NCBI GenBank assembly: GCA_051453625.1
Contig: JBOZIK010000001.1
Coordinates: 21,773,388 to 21,795,243 of the forward strand
Source of the DNA: Welwitschia mirabilis
Lineage: Eukaryota; Gnetophyta; Gnetopsida; Welwitschiales
Reading direction: 5' to 3'
DNA: 21,856 nt
In this document: in pieces, positions 8,709 to 18,831 of the stretch
Numbering within the stretch: position 1 is the stretch's first letter
Layout of the letters: every line of letters starts with the position of its first letter
Made by a program: the position numbers and the translations under genes
Notes under the pieces: model-generated
Seen by the model: only the letters and a program-made list of their open reading frames with translations
What the model was told of the DNA's origin: nothing
Database searches by the model: none

Positions 8709-9150
8709 AATTAATTTTAAAATACTTAAAATCTCTTCTGAACCTATTTTAATGGGACCCATTTATAATAAGGATTTTAAACTTATGTGCAATGCCAGCA
8801 ACATTACTATGGATGGGGTTCTTGGCCAAAAATATCAAAAAGATTTTAAATTCATATCTTATCATAGTAAAAATTTATCTAAGGCCTAGTCTAATTACAC
8901 TACCACTAAAAAAGAAATATTTGCCATTACCTTTTGCCTTAATAACCTTAGAAATTTTCTTCTTGACTTTTATACCTATGTTTACATATATCATATAGCT
9001 AATTATTACCTTATGATCAAGAAATATTCTAGTGCTAAAATTATTAGGTGGATCCTTATTATACAAAAATTTAATCTTATCATCATAGGTAATGTTGGAA
9101 AACATAATAATGTTACAAATCCCTTGTCTCAACTTTCTTGTTTTCTTAAT
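8709..9150 (+). pseudogene. RNase H domain, element B, active site lost
   Basis: One frame runs from 8710 to about 9140. It reads FKLMCNAS, where the first catalytic Asp is Asn (8791-8793), followed by GVLGQK. It continues with NYTTTKKEIFA, which retains the Glu (8914-8916) after an upstream TAG (8887-8889), then VYIYH, where the usual Asp of Thr-Asp-His is Tyr (8989-8991). It ends with NPLSQLS, where the terminal Asp-His-Leu-Ser motif starts with Asn (9118-9120). It follows RT directly, as in gypsy pol. A 68-codon open frame at 8792-8998 is an out-of-frame shadow of this domain. Confidence 0.88.
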
Positions 9151-10477
9151 GAACTTTTAATCAATGATTGCTTTTCTAATGAATAATTCTTAGCTATTAA
9201 ACAACTCTATGTCCTTTCTTCTACTCATCTTGCTCCAAAATTAATTTATTACCATGAAGAAACCTCAACATTAGAACCATAACAAATGAAAATATTTTTT
9301 CCATAGGATTGATGATTATGAGTTGAATGATCCCCATCTTTATTATAGGTGCAAAGGAAAAATCAGGTATAAATATGTGCCATAATGGGAAAAGCCTAAC
9401 ATTCTTAATCATTGCCATGGTATGGTATGTAGGGGATACTTTAGTGGACAAAAAACTGAAAGAAAAATATTTCATTCTAGTTTCTATTAGTTTATCCTTT
9501 TTAAAGATTCTTTTAACTTTCCTAGAAAATGTAATGCTTATTAACATTATAGTATCCTAATTTGTTCTCAAGATATACCCCCTAAACCTACCCATGAAAG
9601 TAAATCTTTTTATTGTTAGAGGATTTACTTTATACGTTCTATTAAACCAAATTCTCATGATAAAAATTATACCTTAGTGGTTGTTGATTATGTTACTAAG
9701 TGGATTAAATCTATTTCTACTACCATAAATGATGTCTAAACTATTTGTAATTGTTTGAACTCATATCTTTTAGTGCTTTGGTTTCCTTAGGATCATAATT
9801 AGTAATCAAAGAACTCATTTCATTAATTATCTTTTTTAGAAATATCTCATATTCATTCAAATTGAACATCAAATTATTTGTGCTTATCACCCTCAACCTA
9901 ATGATCAAGATGAAAATACAAATAGAAGAATTAATAAGTTTCTTTTAAAACTTATCTCTATTAATAAGAAAACTTGGGCTTCTAAACTTAACAATTCTCT
10001 TTGAACTTACCATACTACTTTACAAAATTATATTGGCTTTCCATCATATGAACGTGTATACGAAAATGTTTATATCTTGCTAGTTGATGTTTGTTATAAC
10101 TCTTATCATTCTATCTATCAACTTAATCTTGTAAACTTAAATGAAAATCTTAGAACTTCATTAGCCAAATTTGATCATGTAAATGAAAAATGTATCAATG
10201 TTATACATCATTAGCATATTTATAAAGCTCGAGTTAAGTTCAAACATGACAAAAAGTTAACCCAAAAGAAATTTGAGCTAGGTTAACTAGTTTTTTAATA
10301 TAATACCTGTGAAACTTGTACATAATAAGTTAACCTTCAAATGGTTAGATCGTTATTTTTAGAAAAGTACATTCTAATAACTTAGTTGAAATTTTAGATC
10401 TAAATAATAAGAAAATTTAGAAAGTTAATAGATAAGAGTTAAAAATTTATGAATCACTTGCCAACCAAACCTTGAAC
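9151..10477 (+). pseudogene. Integrase, element B, active site damaged
   Basis: The H2C2 zinc-binding domain is at about 9400-9540: NHCHGMVCRGYFSGQKT, then a Cys near 9530 with the last zinc position lost. The catalytic core follows. The first Asp region reads RIYFI (Tyr at 9626-9628), then YTLVVVDYVTKW. The second reads IIISNQRTHF (Asn at 9804-9806 for the catalytic Asp). The third, YHPQPNDQDENTNRR, retains Glu (9912-9914). The C-terminal part resembles the Athila/Tat integrase tail (KTWASKLNNSLWTY with a stop at the Trp, and KFKHDKKLTQKKFELG near 10227-10280). The last readable residues end at the second N run. At least two frameshifts occur. Confidence 0.85.
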
Positions 10478-10517
10478 NNNNNNNNNNNNNNNNNNNNNNN
10501 NNNNNNNNNNNNNNNNN
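10478..10517. other. Assembly gap, 40 N
   Basis: Forty N immediately follow the last readable integrase codons, so the end of pol and the start of the 3' region of element B are hidden. Confidence 0.95.
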
Positions 10518-12649
10518 AGACTTCCCTCCTACATTATCTAAATTTTCCTTAGGTTATTCCTTTGGCAAATGTTATGCTATCACTTGAATATCTTTTACTT
10601 AACTTATGTATTACTTTATGAAGTTACTATAACTAGTAATCTTCTTAGGCATATTAAGATGATAAGATTGGATTCATCTAATCTAAATACATTTGTATGT
10701 CTATGAACTTCATTTTAAATGAAAATGTCTTTGTTCCTATGTTCTCTCTCAATGGTATGAGTTTTTAGTTTTTTAAGTATGTCCTTCCTTGTTTCTCATC
10801 TTCTTACTTTATGCTTGTTGTTAAGAGTATGTGGTCATTTGGGATTTACTTTTTTAATATTTCTAATAAAAAATCAAAAGAATAAGATAAATAAATAATG
10901 AAAATAATCTTTCATATTGAAGCTAAAAATAAGATCACCATAATGTCTTGTTACACTAGGGTAAATTTTTCCAGGAGGAACTTTTAGTAGTGTTGGTAGC
11001 TTTGGGAATTCCACTAGGAGGTCAATTAGCTATGCTTCATGATTTTTCACTCCTCTAATATTGGTTGCACTCCTTTCATCATGAAAATAATTATCACTTA
11101 GAAGTTACAATAGTAGTAATTTCTTTGATGTTATTAGGGGCATTTCTTTTTTCCTAGACTTATTGTGCATATCATTTTACTTTTTAGTATTTTGGTGCAT
11201 TTTGGTGGAAGTAGGTAAGTCCATTTTTTAACAGCTTTTAATCTTTTCATTCATTGAGCCATAACATTAGAACTACTTAACACCATCATAATCATTACCT
11301 AATTAACTGGTACTTTATAAATTTTTTACATTATGTCATGCATCATTAATTAAATGATTTTATGTTCTTTGCCAAGGAATTTTACAAGCTTAGAATTTAG
11401 GGTAGGTATTTAATCTTTTTCATATATCAAGTTTTCCATTTTTATTTTGTTTTCCTTAGTTATTTTACTTGGTATTTTAAAGTTATTTCCATACCTTTTC
11501 ATCATAATGTTTAGGACTTAATCATTCCATAGTTTCTTGTTGTCTTTTTGTTTTCACTTATAGTTTCTATTCATATGGGTTGACCTTCTTTTAGCACTTT
11601 GACAAATGATATTTTATTAATTTATGATGCTACTTTTTTCCATATTTTTAAGTTTTAGCACACCAACTTACTAATCTTGAATGATTTTAAGTTCGAGCAT
11701 ATTGAGAATTTCTTTTAACATTAGTTCTTGCTACTTGGTGCATTATCACTATCCTATCCTAACACTCTTTTCTCTACTATGAGTTCTTCTCGTTTTCATG
11801 ATTTATTAGTGATGATTTCTTAGCTTTTACCCATCTTTTAGACTTCATAATAACTTTTTAAGGTTTTACTATTGCTATCATTAACTTTTCAACTCTTTGG
11901 ATAACATTTGATTCTTTCTAATCATTGTCCTATGTGTGTAGTCATACGAGGACCTTGACAACATAAGCTTCTTCTTATGTTATCACATGGTTATTTCAAG
12001 CTTTCATGATATATATATATATATATTATATGCTAGTCTAGTTATGATCTTATATTATTTGTAATATACACATTATCGATATTATTTAGTACACCATAGT
12101 AGAGTAGTTGAAAGATATTCTTATAGGTGTGGTCTAAAAGATTTGGGAATCCATGGATGATAAAAGTGATATTATGATTATATATTTACCTTTTATGGAT
12201 TATACTCACTGATTGATGTACATGCATCATTTTGAATTATCACTATTTTAATTACACACACATTATTATTTTTTAAAGTTATCATGATTATATCTTATGA
12301 TAGTTTTTGTATATGAAATTTCATTTTTATTTTTTCTAATGTATCAAACATTTTAAGTAGGGATCTAATATAGTTTGTAAGTACTCTAATCTTGTTTTCT
12401 AATGATCATGATCATAAGCATTTGATTTTTCCAGTCAACTTTTGAAGCTTGTCATTAGGATCAGCATTCGGATGGATAATAATATGGTCGCATGCTCTAC
12501 TAAGATAATATGTCTAGTTCATCAAATTTTGATAATTAATCCTACATGATAATATTTTTGAACTAAATTCATATCTCCCTAGTTGCTATTTGTCTTAGTT
12601 AATTTGACTCATAATTTATAGGTGTTTACTTACTTTATCAAGAATTGAC
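10518..12649 (+). other. 3' internal region of element B, no clear gene
   Basis: About 2.1 kb of AT-rich sequence between pol and the polypurine tract. I found no coherent frame on either strand and no convincing counterpart of the env-like relic of element A. It holds an (AT)9 microsatellite, and a segment at 12430-12490 that loosely resembles the 3' region of A. It could be a heavily decayed env-like ORF or a non-coding spacer. Confidence 0.5.
12009..12026. repeat. (AT)9 microsatellite
   Basis: Nine uninterrupted AT units within the 3' region of element B. Confidence 0.9.
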
Positions 12650-12665
12650 AAGGCTAAGTGAAGGA
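12650..12665 (+). other. Polypurine tract of element B
   Basis: AAGGCTAAGTGAAGGA lies directly before LTR2 and aligns with the tract before LTR1 (AAGTGGGGGA). It marks LTR2 as a 3' LTR. Two or three of its positions differ from the LTR1 tract as G-to-A. Confidence 0.7.
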
Positions 12666-12668
12666 TTA

Positions 12669-13934
12669 TGTTGTGATGCTAAATTGTATGTATTTGATGG
12701 GGTATTTTGAGTCCTTTTTTAGGACATTTAGATAGGTTTAAGTGAAGTTTCAATAATTATGTAGTAAACTAATGGGATGGTCATGGAAATGTATAATCCT
12801 TATCATATTTGAAGTAATTTTAGATGGACCCTAATACTTAGCATTGTAAGAAATAGTATAATGACTTAGGAGGCTGATTTCTCTTAACTGGAGAACTCAG
12901 GAAAATGTTGTCCACATAGTTATATAGATGATAGTCATTAGATGATTATACAATTTGAAGCTGATAGGGATGCTAATATGGACTAGAACTAAAAAATAGT
13001 GAATCATCTTTTGTTATAAGATGTCATCTCTTATAATTATCCAGACAACTGTTAGGATAATAACTATTTTATATGATAAATAAATTATTTTTGTAATGGG
13101 GTCATGCACTTCATTTGGACTGTTAGACTTTCATTTTTCACTTATAGGGTTTTTCTTTAGAATTATCCATGTAGAATGATAAATACCTCCTTAGCCTCAC
13201 TTTCAATTATCATCTTTTATACCAAAAAGTCTTATGATGAGAGATTAAAGGATAAAATATGGATCTTAGCTACAGAGAGAACTCTTTCTTAGTGTTGGAA
13301 TCTATATTCTTCATTGAGGTGCTACTGCTTTGTAAGTGGATACTTTATTCAAGATTAATAAAAATATTTATTTATTTCTATTAGGTTTATGTCCCTTATG
13401 GTTTATGTTGATTATGATTCTATGAAAGTTTCATAATTGATCTAGGTCATAAGGGAAACCTTTAAGAGGTTGATACTATTAGTTTAAGTATTTAAATTTA
13501 ATTTCATCTTGCATTTTCATAGTTATAATAGTTGCTTTTATATATTATATTTAATTTACTTTATAGCTTATATTGGTTAGGATTAAGTGATACGTTTTTT
13601 AATTTATCTAAGTTATACATGTCGATTTTGGTGATAGAAACATTGGTAGTTGAATGGATTCATTACTTAGAGTTATTTCATTTGCATCTCATTTATAATC
13701 ATTTCATTAGCATTTATCTTGCATTATATTTCTACATTATTTCTTATTTTTATTTTATTAATTTAAAAAGACCAAAAATATTTTACTAAAATCAATTCTC
13801 TAACTTCTAGCCTAGTTCTTTTAATGGATTATGACATTCAAGTTAACTCCCAACTATACCAATTGTGCAAGCATTTATGATTTATAGGAATTGATTAAGG
13901 ATTTAAATATTGCATAAATATAAACACAATACCA
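12669..13934 (+). repeat. LTR2, 3' LTR of element B
   Basis: It starts TGTTGTGATGCTAA, matching LTR3 start TGTTGCGATGCTAA, and ends near AATACCA (13928-13934), matching the LTR3 end TGCTACA. Length is about 1266 bp. Shared with LTR3: TTTGTAATGGGGTCATGCA (13093 region), a GCTACAGAGAGAA block, TGAGGTGCTACT, GTAAGTGGAT, CATAAGGGAAACC, and the block after 13790. A weak TATA-like GATAAATACC sits at 13178-13187. No primer binding site follows, consistent with a 3' LTR. The 85-codon open frame at 13532-13789 lies inside the LTR and is not a gene. Confidence 0.8.
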
Positions 13935-14456
13935 TATTTTATCTTATTATTCTATAATTGCAATGGTTTCCTATTATGGACTATGATTTCTAGCTAATCT
14001 GTAGATGTTTTTTTATACATATGAGATGTTCAAACAATGGTTTAGTCAATATCCCATACTATCTATTAATAAAATAAACTAGAGAAAATTGAAAAGCCTA
14101 ATGTAAAAGAGATGGAAAAGATATTTTCCATGAAAATTCAAAATTTTATATGCTAATCTTTTCATCCTACACATCATTAAAGATGAAAAAAGCTTAAAAG
14201 AAAAAGAATATGAGTGAAAGTTTACTTTATGGTTGAGAAGTATTTCCTTTAATGTTACTTGTAGTTTAATTTCTAGAGTTATAGGTCTACCTAGTCATAA
14301 TTTTCATTCATTTACATTAGAGAAATATTTTCCTTTATTATGTAATGAGTTGGATATGAAGTATACCCTAAATAGGAAGGGAATCAAATTATGTTAAAAT
14401 CTATATAAAAATTAGTCACCTCCATTTAGATTCACTATTAAAACTGTGTACCCCTT

Positions 14457-15026
14457 ATGTTACCAATTGTTACTTCTTCTCTTTATTCATCATATCCATT
14501 ATTCAAAAGAATAAGAGGTTTAACATGTATAAGTTTATTTTTACGTGTACTTAATAAGGTAAGAGGAAAAATTAAAAACCTTCCCCTTTTCATTGTTTTT
14601 AGTGATATTTTAAGATATGTAAATATTAGTAAACCTCTTTATGTTAAGTGGTGAAATGATAAGAGAATATACTACATCATTAAAAGATATCACATATGAA
14701 TATAATAATATGATAGACCTAATTAAGCTTGAACAAAGTAAGTATAAACATTAAAAGATTAAGAGGATGATGAAGAAGGGGAAGATAAGATACGATTTTC
14801 ACCTACATGTTTCTATAAAGTTATGAAGATAGAATTTTTATTCTCCCAAGAGGAAAGATAGTTTATGAAGGCTATAATACTTTAATAATAAAATTTTTTC
14901 CAATGGCCTTAAATTAAGATGTAAATAAAACATGAGAATGGCATGTATAAATATAATAAGCTTTATTAAAGCCTCTCTCATAAAGACCTCAAAGTTCCTT
15001 TTGCAAGGAGATCCTTATCCATGTGA
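14457..15026 (+). pseudogene. Unidentified decayed coding-like stretch
   Basis: I do not recognise the protein. The frame starting at 14457 gives 65 open codons with FIVFSDILRYVNISKPLYVKW, then TGA. The same frame resumes further on with an acidic patch (EDDEEGED, about 14762-14785), IRFSPTCFYKVMKIEFLFSQ (14792-14851), and finally LSHKDLKVPFARRSL (about 14973-15017). The middle part (about 14698-14745) reads sensibly in another frame (EYNNMIDLIKLEQSKYKH), so two compensating indels are likely. Stops are mostly TGA, TAG and TAA where Trp, Gln or Arg would fit. The mixed charge pattern looks like a real protein rather than chance AT-rich sequence, but this is a judgement by eye. It could be a host gene fragment captured or stranded between elements. 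Confidence 0.4.
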
Positions 15027-16640
15027 TAAAGTATTTTTTTCTCTTTTCTATCTTCTCTTTTCTCTTTTTTTCATGACATATGTAACATTCTTGCATTAAG
15101 TAATAGTAAAATATATGTTTTCTTCTTTGAGTGGTATGTCTTTATGTGATATTTTCTAATTTTCTAACTTTCTAACCTAATTTAACCACTGGGAAAAATA
15201 TCTAAATTATTTGGAATGGAATAAAATTAAAACTATATTTTTAAAAAATTATTGGAAATATTTTAAATTGTGTATAAACATGTATTCTTTTCACTTAGAA
15301 TATTTTTAAGATTAAAAATATTTCAGAGGGGTATAATATCTTCATGATAAATTTGAATTCTAACCTTGTAATTTTTTTGGATTCAAGTTGAGCTTGTTGA
15401 TATATGACTACTGAAAATGAATTCTTTCTTAAATAATAAGCATAAATTCAATTATTAACATAGAATATAAATAAGATATAATAAATTTTTTATACATGAG
15501 ACAACCTTTATGACACTTGATTAGAGAAACTTTCTAAGAATCTAGTTGAACAAAGTAAAAACTCAATTTTTAAAATAAGGAGATCACATTGTAAGCCTTA
15601 ATAAAAATAAATGTGTACTTAACATGATAATTTAACTTAGAAAAATCAATTTAAGTATAAAAAGTTTCAAATTTTATCATAAATAAATCTTCTAGATTGA
15701 GTTACATATATAGTATAAGTACACAAATATCAAACCAATAGAATACTTAACATGAATTTATATGGAAACATTAATATTGCTCTATCAAACTGACAATTCA
15801 CATGATAAAATAATTATTTTTCTGAAGTGACATACAACTAATTTAGCATATATGACATAAAATAATTATGAAAAATTATATGTATAAAATCATGATTTTA
15901 CAAGATGTAAAAATGAAAATACAAGAAAATAAGAAGTAATATTTTATGAACATTAACAACATTCTAATGATCATTTACAATTCTTGTCAATAAGCATAAA
16001 AATTTAAATAGTTAATTTTTCTAAGTAATTTTCATATGTAAAAATAATTTTCCTTAAAAACTTAACTTATTTAATTGAATTAAAAGAAAAACTATCAAAT
16101 AAAAACTTACACTTTCTAATTGCCTAAATGGAAAACATGAAGTAGAAGATTAGTTGATTATACAAAACATGTATGCCTCATAATGATTTATTTCTCATAC
16201 AATTAAGATAAATTAAAAATGACAAAATGTAATATTATAATGAACAAAATTAATATGAAATGAAAATTGCGATGCACATGAAGATGTACATGAAACTTAA
16301 CTGAATAACCTTAAGTAAAGAAGATAACATTCCTAAGCTAATGGAATTTTTTATTAAAATTTTTATAAATTTTATATTTTTTCAATGGATCTTTATGTCA
16401 AATAAGTAAAGTGTTGGCTAAGTAGACTTATAAAATTCAAGAATCAGTGAGAAAATTCTAAGTACAACTATTAAATAAAATAAAACACAGAAAGTCTTCA
16501 ATTCCTACCTTAAATTTTATTCCAATTTCCTTTATATCATTAAGATTAACTCTATTTCAATCATTTGATATCACTAAGCACCTAGTATTATGACATTTTT
16601 CTTCTAATAAAGTTAATTATATTATTTGTAAAGAAATCAA

Positions 16641-16750
16641 TATTGCATTACTAGTAAGCATTCATAGCCAGGATGTAATCAAACATGTTATAAGTAGATT
16701 ATTAGAGTTATATTATCAGTAAGCATCCATAGACATGATGTAGTTAACTA
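16641..16750 (+). repeat. Diverged 65-bp tandem duplication
   Basis: AGTAAGCATTCATAGCCAGG (from 16653) and AGTAAGCATCCATAGACATG (from 16718) repeat at a period of 65 bp, with ATGTAATC against ATGTAGTT following. Two copies only. It lies just upstream of LTR3 and outside the elements. Confidence 0.75.
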
Positions 16751-16822
16751 AACCTAGGGATATTAGTCAAATTTAAAATTTGATCTTGAGGAAGAGATAA
16801 ATATTTATTTCTTTTAAATCAT

Positions 16823-18078
16823 TGTTGCGATGCTAATTGATAGGAATTTGATGATGTATTTTGAGTGCTTTTGTAGGATATTTATAGAGGTTTAGATGTA
16901 ATTTTGATGATTATGGATAACTGATAGATTTTCACTAATACATGTAATTCTTAGTATATTTGGAGGCATCTTAGGCTTATTTTGACACTTCATACTTTGA
17001 AGGAAGGATTAACTATGTAGAATACTAATTTTCCTTTGAGCTAGAAGATGGAAAAGCCTGTTATCCCCTCTATCATCTCCATGATAGGTAGGATGATAGC
17101 ACTGTTAACATGGATGAAATTTATAAAGTTGACCATAGGGCTTGAAGCTGATGAACCACCTTTTGACATGGAGTAATTTCCTCATTATCATTCCCATGAC
17201 AATCAACATGATAGCTGTTTTGCATGAATGGAAAGAATTATCTTTGTAATGGGGTCATGCAACTTATGTAAGTTGCTAGGATCTCTTCTCCAACTTTTAG
17301 GGTTAAGCTTCTAGACCTTCAATGCAAAACTATAAATGCCCTTCCTTTTTTTCACTTCTATTTCCATATTTTGTATCAGATGTTCTTATAATAGAAGATT
17401 AAAGGACAATAAGTCCATCTAGTAGCTACAGAGAGAAGTTTAGCTTGGTGTTGGGCTAAGTATCCTCCAGTGAAGTGCTTCTACTTTGTTGTAAGTGGAT
17501 GCAAAAGTTGATGATTAATTTAATTACTCTTTTCACTATTATTATGTAAATGTCTCTTATGATTTAAATTGATTAGAGTTGGTAACAACTCTATAGTTTA
17601 TTTAGATCATAAGGGTAACTTTTATTAAGGTTCACTTTATTAGTCTAGATTTTGCATTGCATTTCCTTTATTCAATTTTATATTTACATTATTCATATTC
17701 TATTTGGCATATCTTATAGTTCATATTGGTTAGGAATAATTGATAAGCTATTCCTAATTAATCAAAATTATAAAGAACTAATTCTTGTAATAGGAGAATT
17801 GGGATCCAAATAGAAATCATCTTACTTGCATTTCATCCATTACATTTCACCATCATTCATGTTGCATTTTATTGGCATTATTATTTACTTTTATTTACTA
17901 AAATAGAAAATACTAAAATACTTTGTAAAATTAATTTTCTAACTTCTAGCTTAGTTCTTTCAATAGATTACGACATTTGGATTAACCTCCATCTATACTA
18001 GTATGTGTTTTCTACAAGTATTATGAATTATAGGTTTTTCTTAAGGACTTAAAGATTGCATAAATTCACACTGCTACA
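16823..18078 (+). repeat. LTR3, 5' LTR of element C
   Basis: It starts TGTTGCGATGC at 16823 and ends TGCTACA at 18078, giving 1256 bp with the expected TG...CA ends. No polypurine tract precedes it, and a primer-site-like sequence follows three bases after, so it is a 5' LTR. It carries a TATA box (17331-17340), two palindromic modules (about 17062-17101 and 17181-17220) and the conserved GTAAGT at 17491. It shares ordered blocks with LTR2 throughout and with LTR1 more weakly. Confidence 0.85.
17331..17340 (+). promoter_or_regulatory. LTR3 TATA box
   Basis: TATAAATGCC sits in the middle of LTR3. In LTR2 the same place reads GATAAATACC, and LTR1 lacks a clear form. It is the likely core promoter for genomic RNA of this family. 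Confidence 0.55.
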
Positions 18079-18081
18079 TTG

Positions 18082-18099
18082 TGGAACTATCACTAAGGA
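18082..18099 (+). other. Degraded primer binding site, probably tRNA-Asp type
   Basis: The 18 bases TGGAACTATCACTAAGGA begin three bases after the LTR3 end. Against the complement of the plant tRNA-Asp 3' end, 9 of 18 positions match and 7 of the 9 differences are C-to-T or G-to-A. That is the pattern left by deamination of methylated cytosine. tRNA-Asp priming is known for Athila elements. Position is right but the identity is inferred. Confidence 0.5.
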
Positions 18100-18830
18100 A
18101 GGCCATAAGGAGCTAGAGGATTGTCACTATATTAGATAAGTACCTTGGATTTCAATTTCAATTATTTATTTGAAGTAGTATTGTATTTTTATTATAGTTT
18201 AGTATGTTTATTTTGATAATTTTTTTTTTCATAGTTTTAAAGATCACTATCATCCTCTTTGTCATTTCCATGACATTAGGAATGATAGTCCTAAATTTCT
18301 GAATATATTTTCTTTTTTTGCAAATTTTCTTTCTATCTATAAATTAGTAATAAAAATATTTTTGTCTTCTTTATCATCCCCATGAGAGGCTAGAAGATAG
18401 TCTGGATTTTTAGTAATAATAGTCTTTTTCTAATATTAGTTTTCTACTATTATGATCATCATCTCTCCTGTCATTCCTACAACTAGATGGATGACTGTTA
18501 GTTATTTTTATTTCACTTTTTATTTATTATTTAAGGTATGGAGGGACATGGTGAATTTTGGCAGAAAGACAAAATATCAAAAATAGGGAAACTTAATTGA
18601 AGAAAATATCAAAGAAGAATTATTTAATTATGAACAAAATTCAAGTACACACATTCCATATACACAAATTCTAAGAATTGAAAAATAATATTTTTTTTCG
18701 CTTTTATTATTTTAGAATTAGATTTTACAAAATAAAATTATAGCACAGAAGTAGATCGTGTCATTTCTTCTTCATCTATGTCAAAATCCTTGTAAAAATA
18801 AAAACAAGTCACTTCATCTAATATACTAAT
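18100..18830 (+). other. Leader of element C with three palindromic modules
   Basis: About 730 bp between primer site and gag with no coherent frame. Three imperfect palindromes recur at 18247-18290, 18370-18411 and 18452-18501, each built from ATCATC/TCAT...CCATGA...GGATGA/GATAG elements. They resemble the two modules in LTR3. In a transcript they could fold as hairpins upstream of gag, as packaging or dimerisation signals do in other retroelements, but that role is speculation. Confidence 0.5.
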
Positions 18831-18831
18831 C

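Larger units (their letters stand above)
5664..13934 (+). mobile_element. Gypsy element B: internal region plus 3' LTR2
   Basis: In order it holds the 3' half of gag, linker, protease, RT, RNase H and integrase, a non-coding 3' region, a polypurine tract and LTR2. LTR1 (4533-5663) would serve as its 5' LTR. The primer binding site, leader and 5' gag are missing. Domain order with integrase last and the RT signature identify Ty3-gypsy, Athila/Tat clade. Confidence 0.85.
13935..16822. other. Spacer between gypsy elements B and C
   Basis: About 2.9 kb of AT-rich DNA with no LTR, gag or pol signature. It contains the coding-like relic at 14457-15026 and a tandem duplication near 16641-16750. From 15030 to 16640 I see only AT-rich, homopolymer-rich sequence with no coherent frame. 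It may be host intergenic DNA, or another repeat too decayed to recognise. Confidence 0.55.

Noticed and set aside
8792-8998. 68-codon plus-strand open frame
   Set aside because: It is out of frame with the RNase H domain that the same bases encode; it has no start context or family resemblance.
9221-9560. Open frames on both strands (108 codons minus, 77 codons plus)
   Set aside because: Both are shadows of the integrase zinc-binding domain, which reads in a third frame with its His and Cys residues.
13532-13789. 85-codon frame that looks like a membrane protein
   Set aside because: It lies wholly inside LTR2. Its hydrophobicity comes from T-rich sequence, and LTR1 and LTR3 do not keep the frame.
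13935-13970. Primer binding site after LTR2
   Set aside because: No tRNA complement is visible, even allowing for deamination; with a polypurine tract upstream, LTR2 is a 3' LTR.
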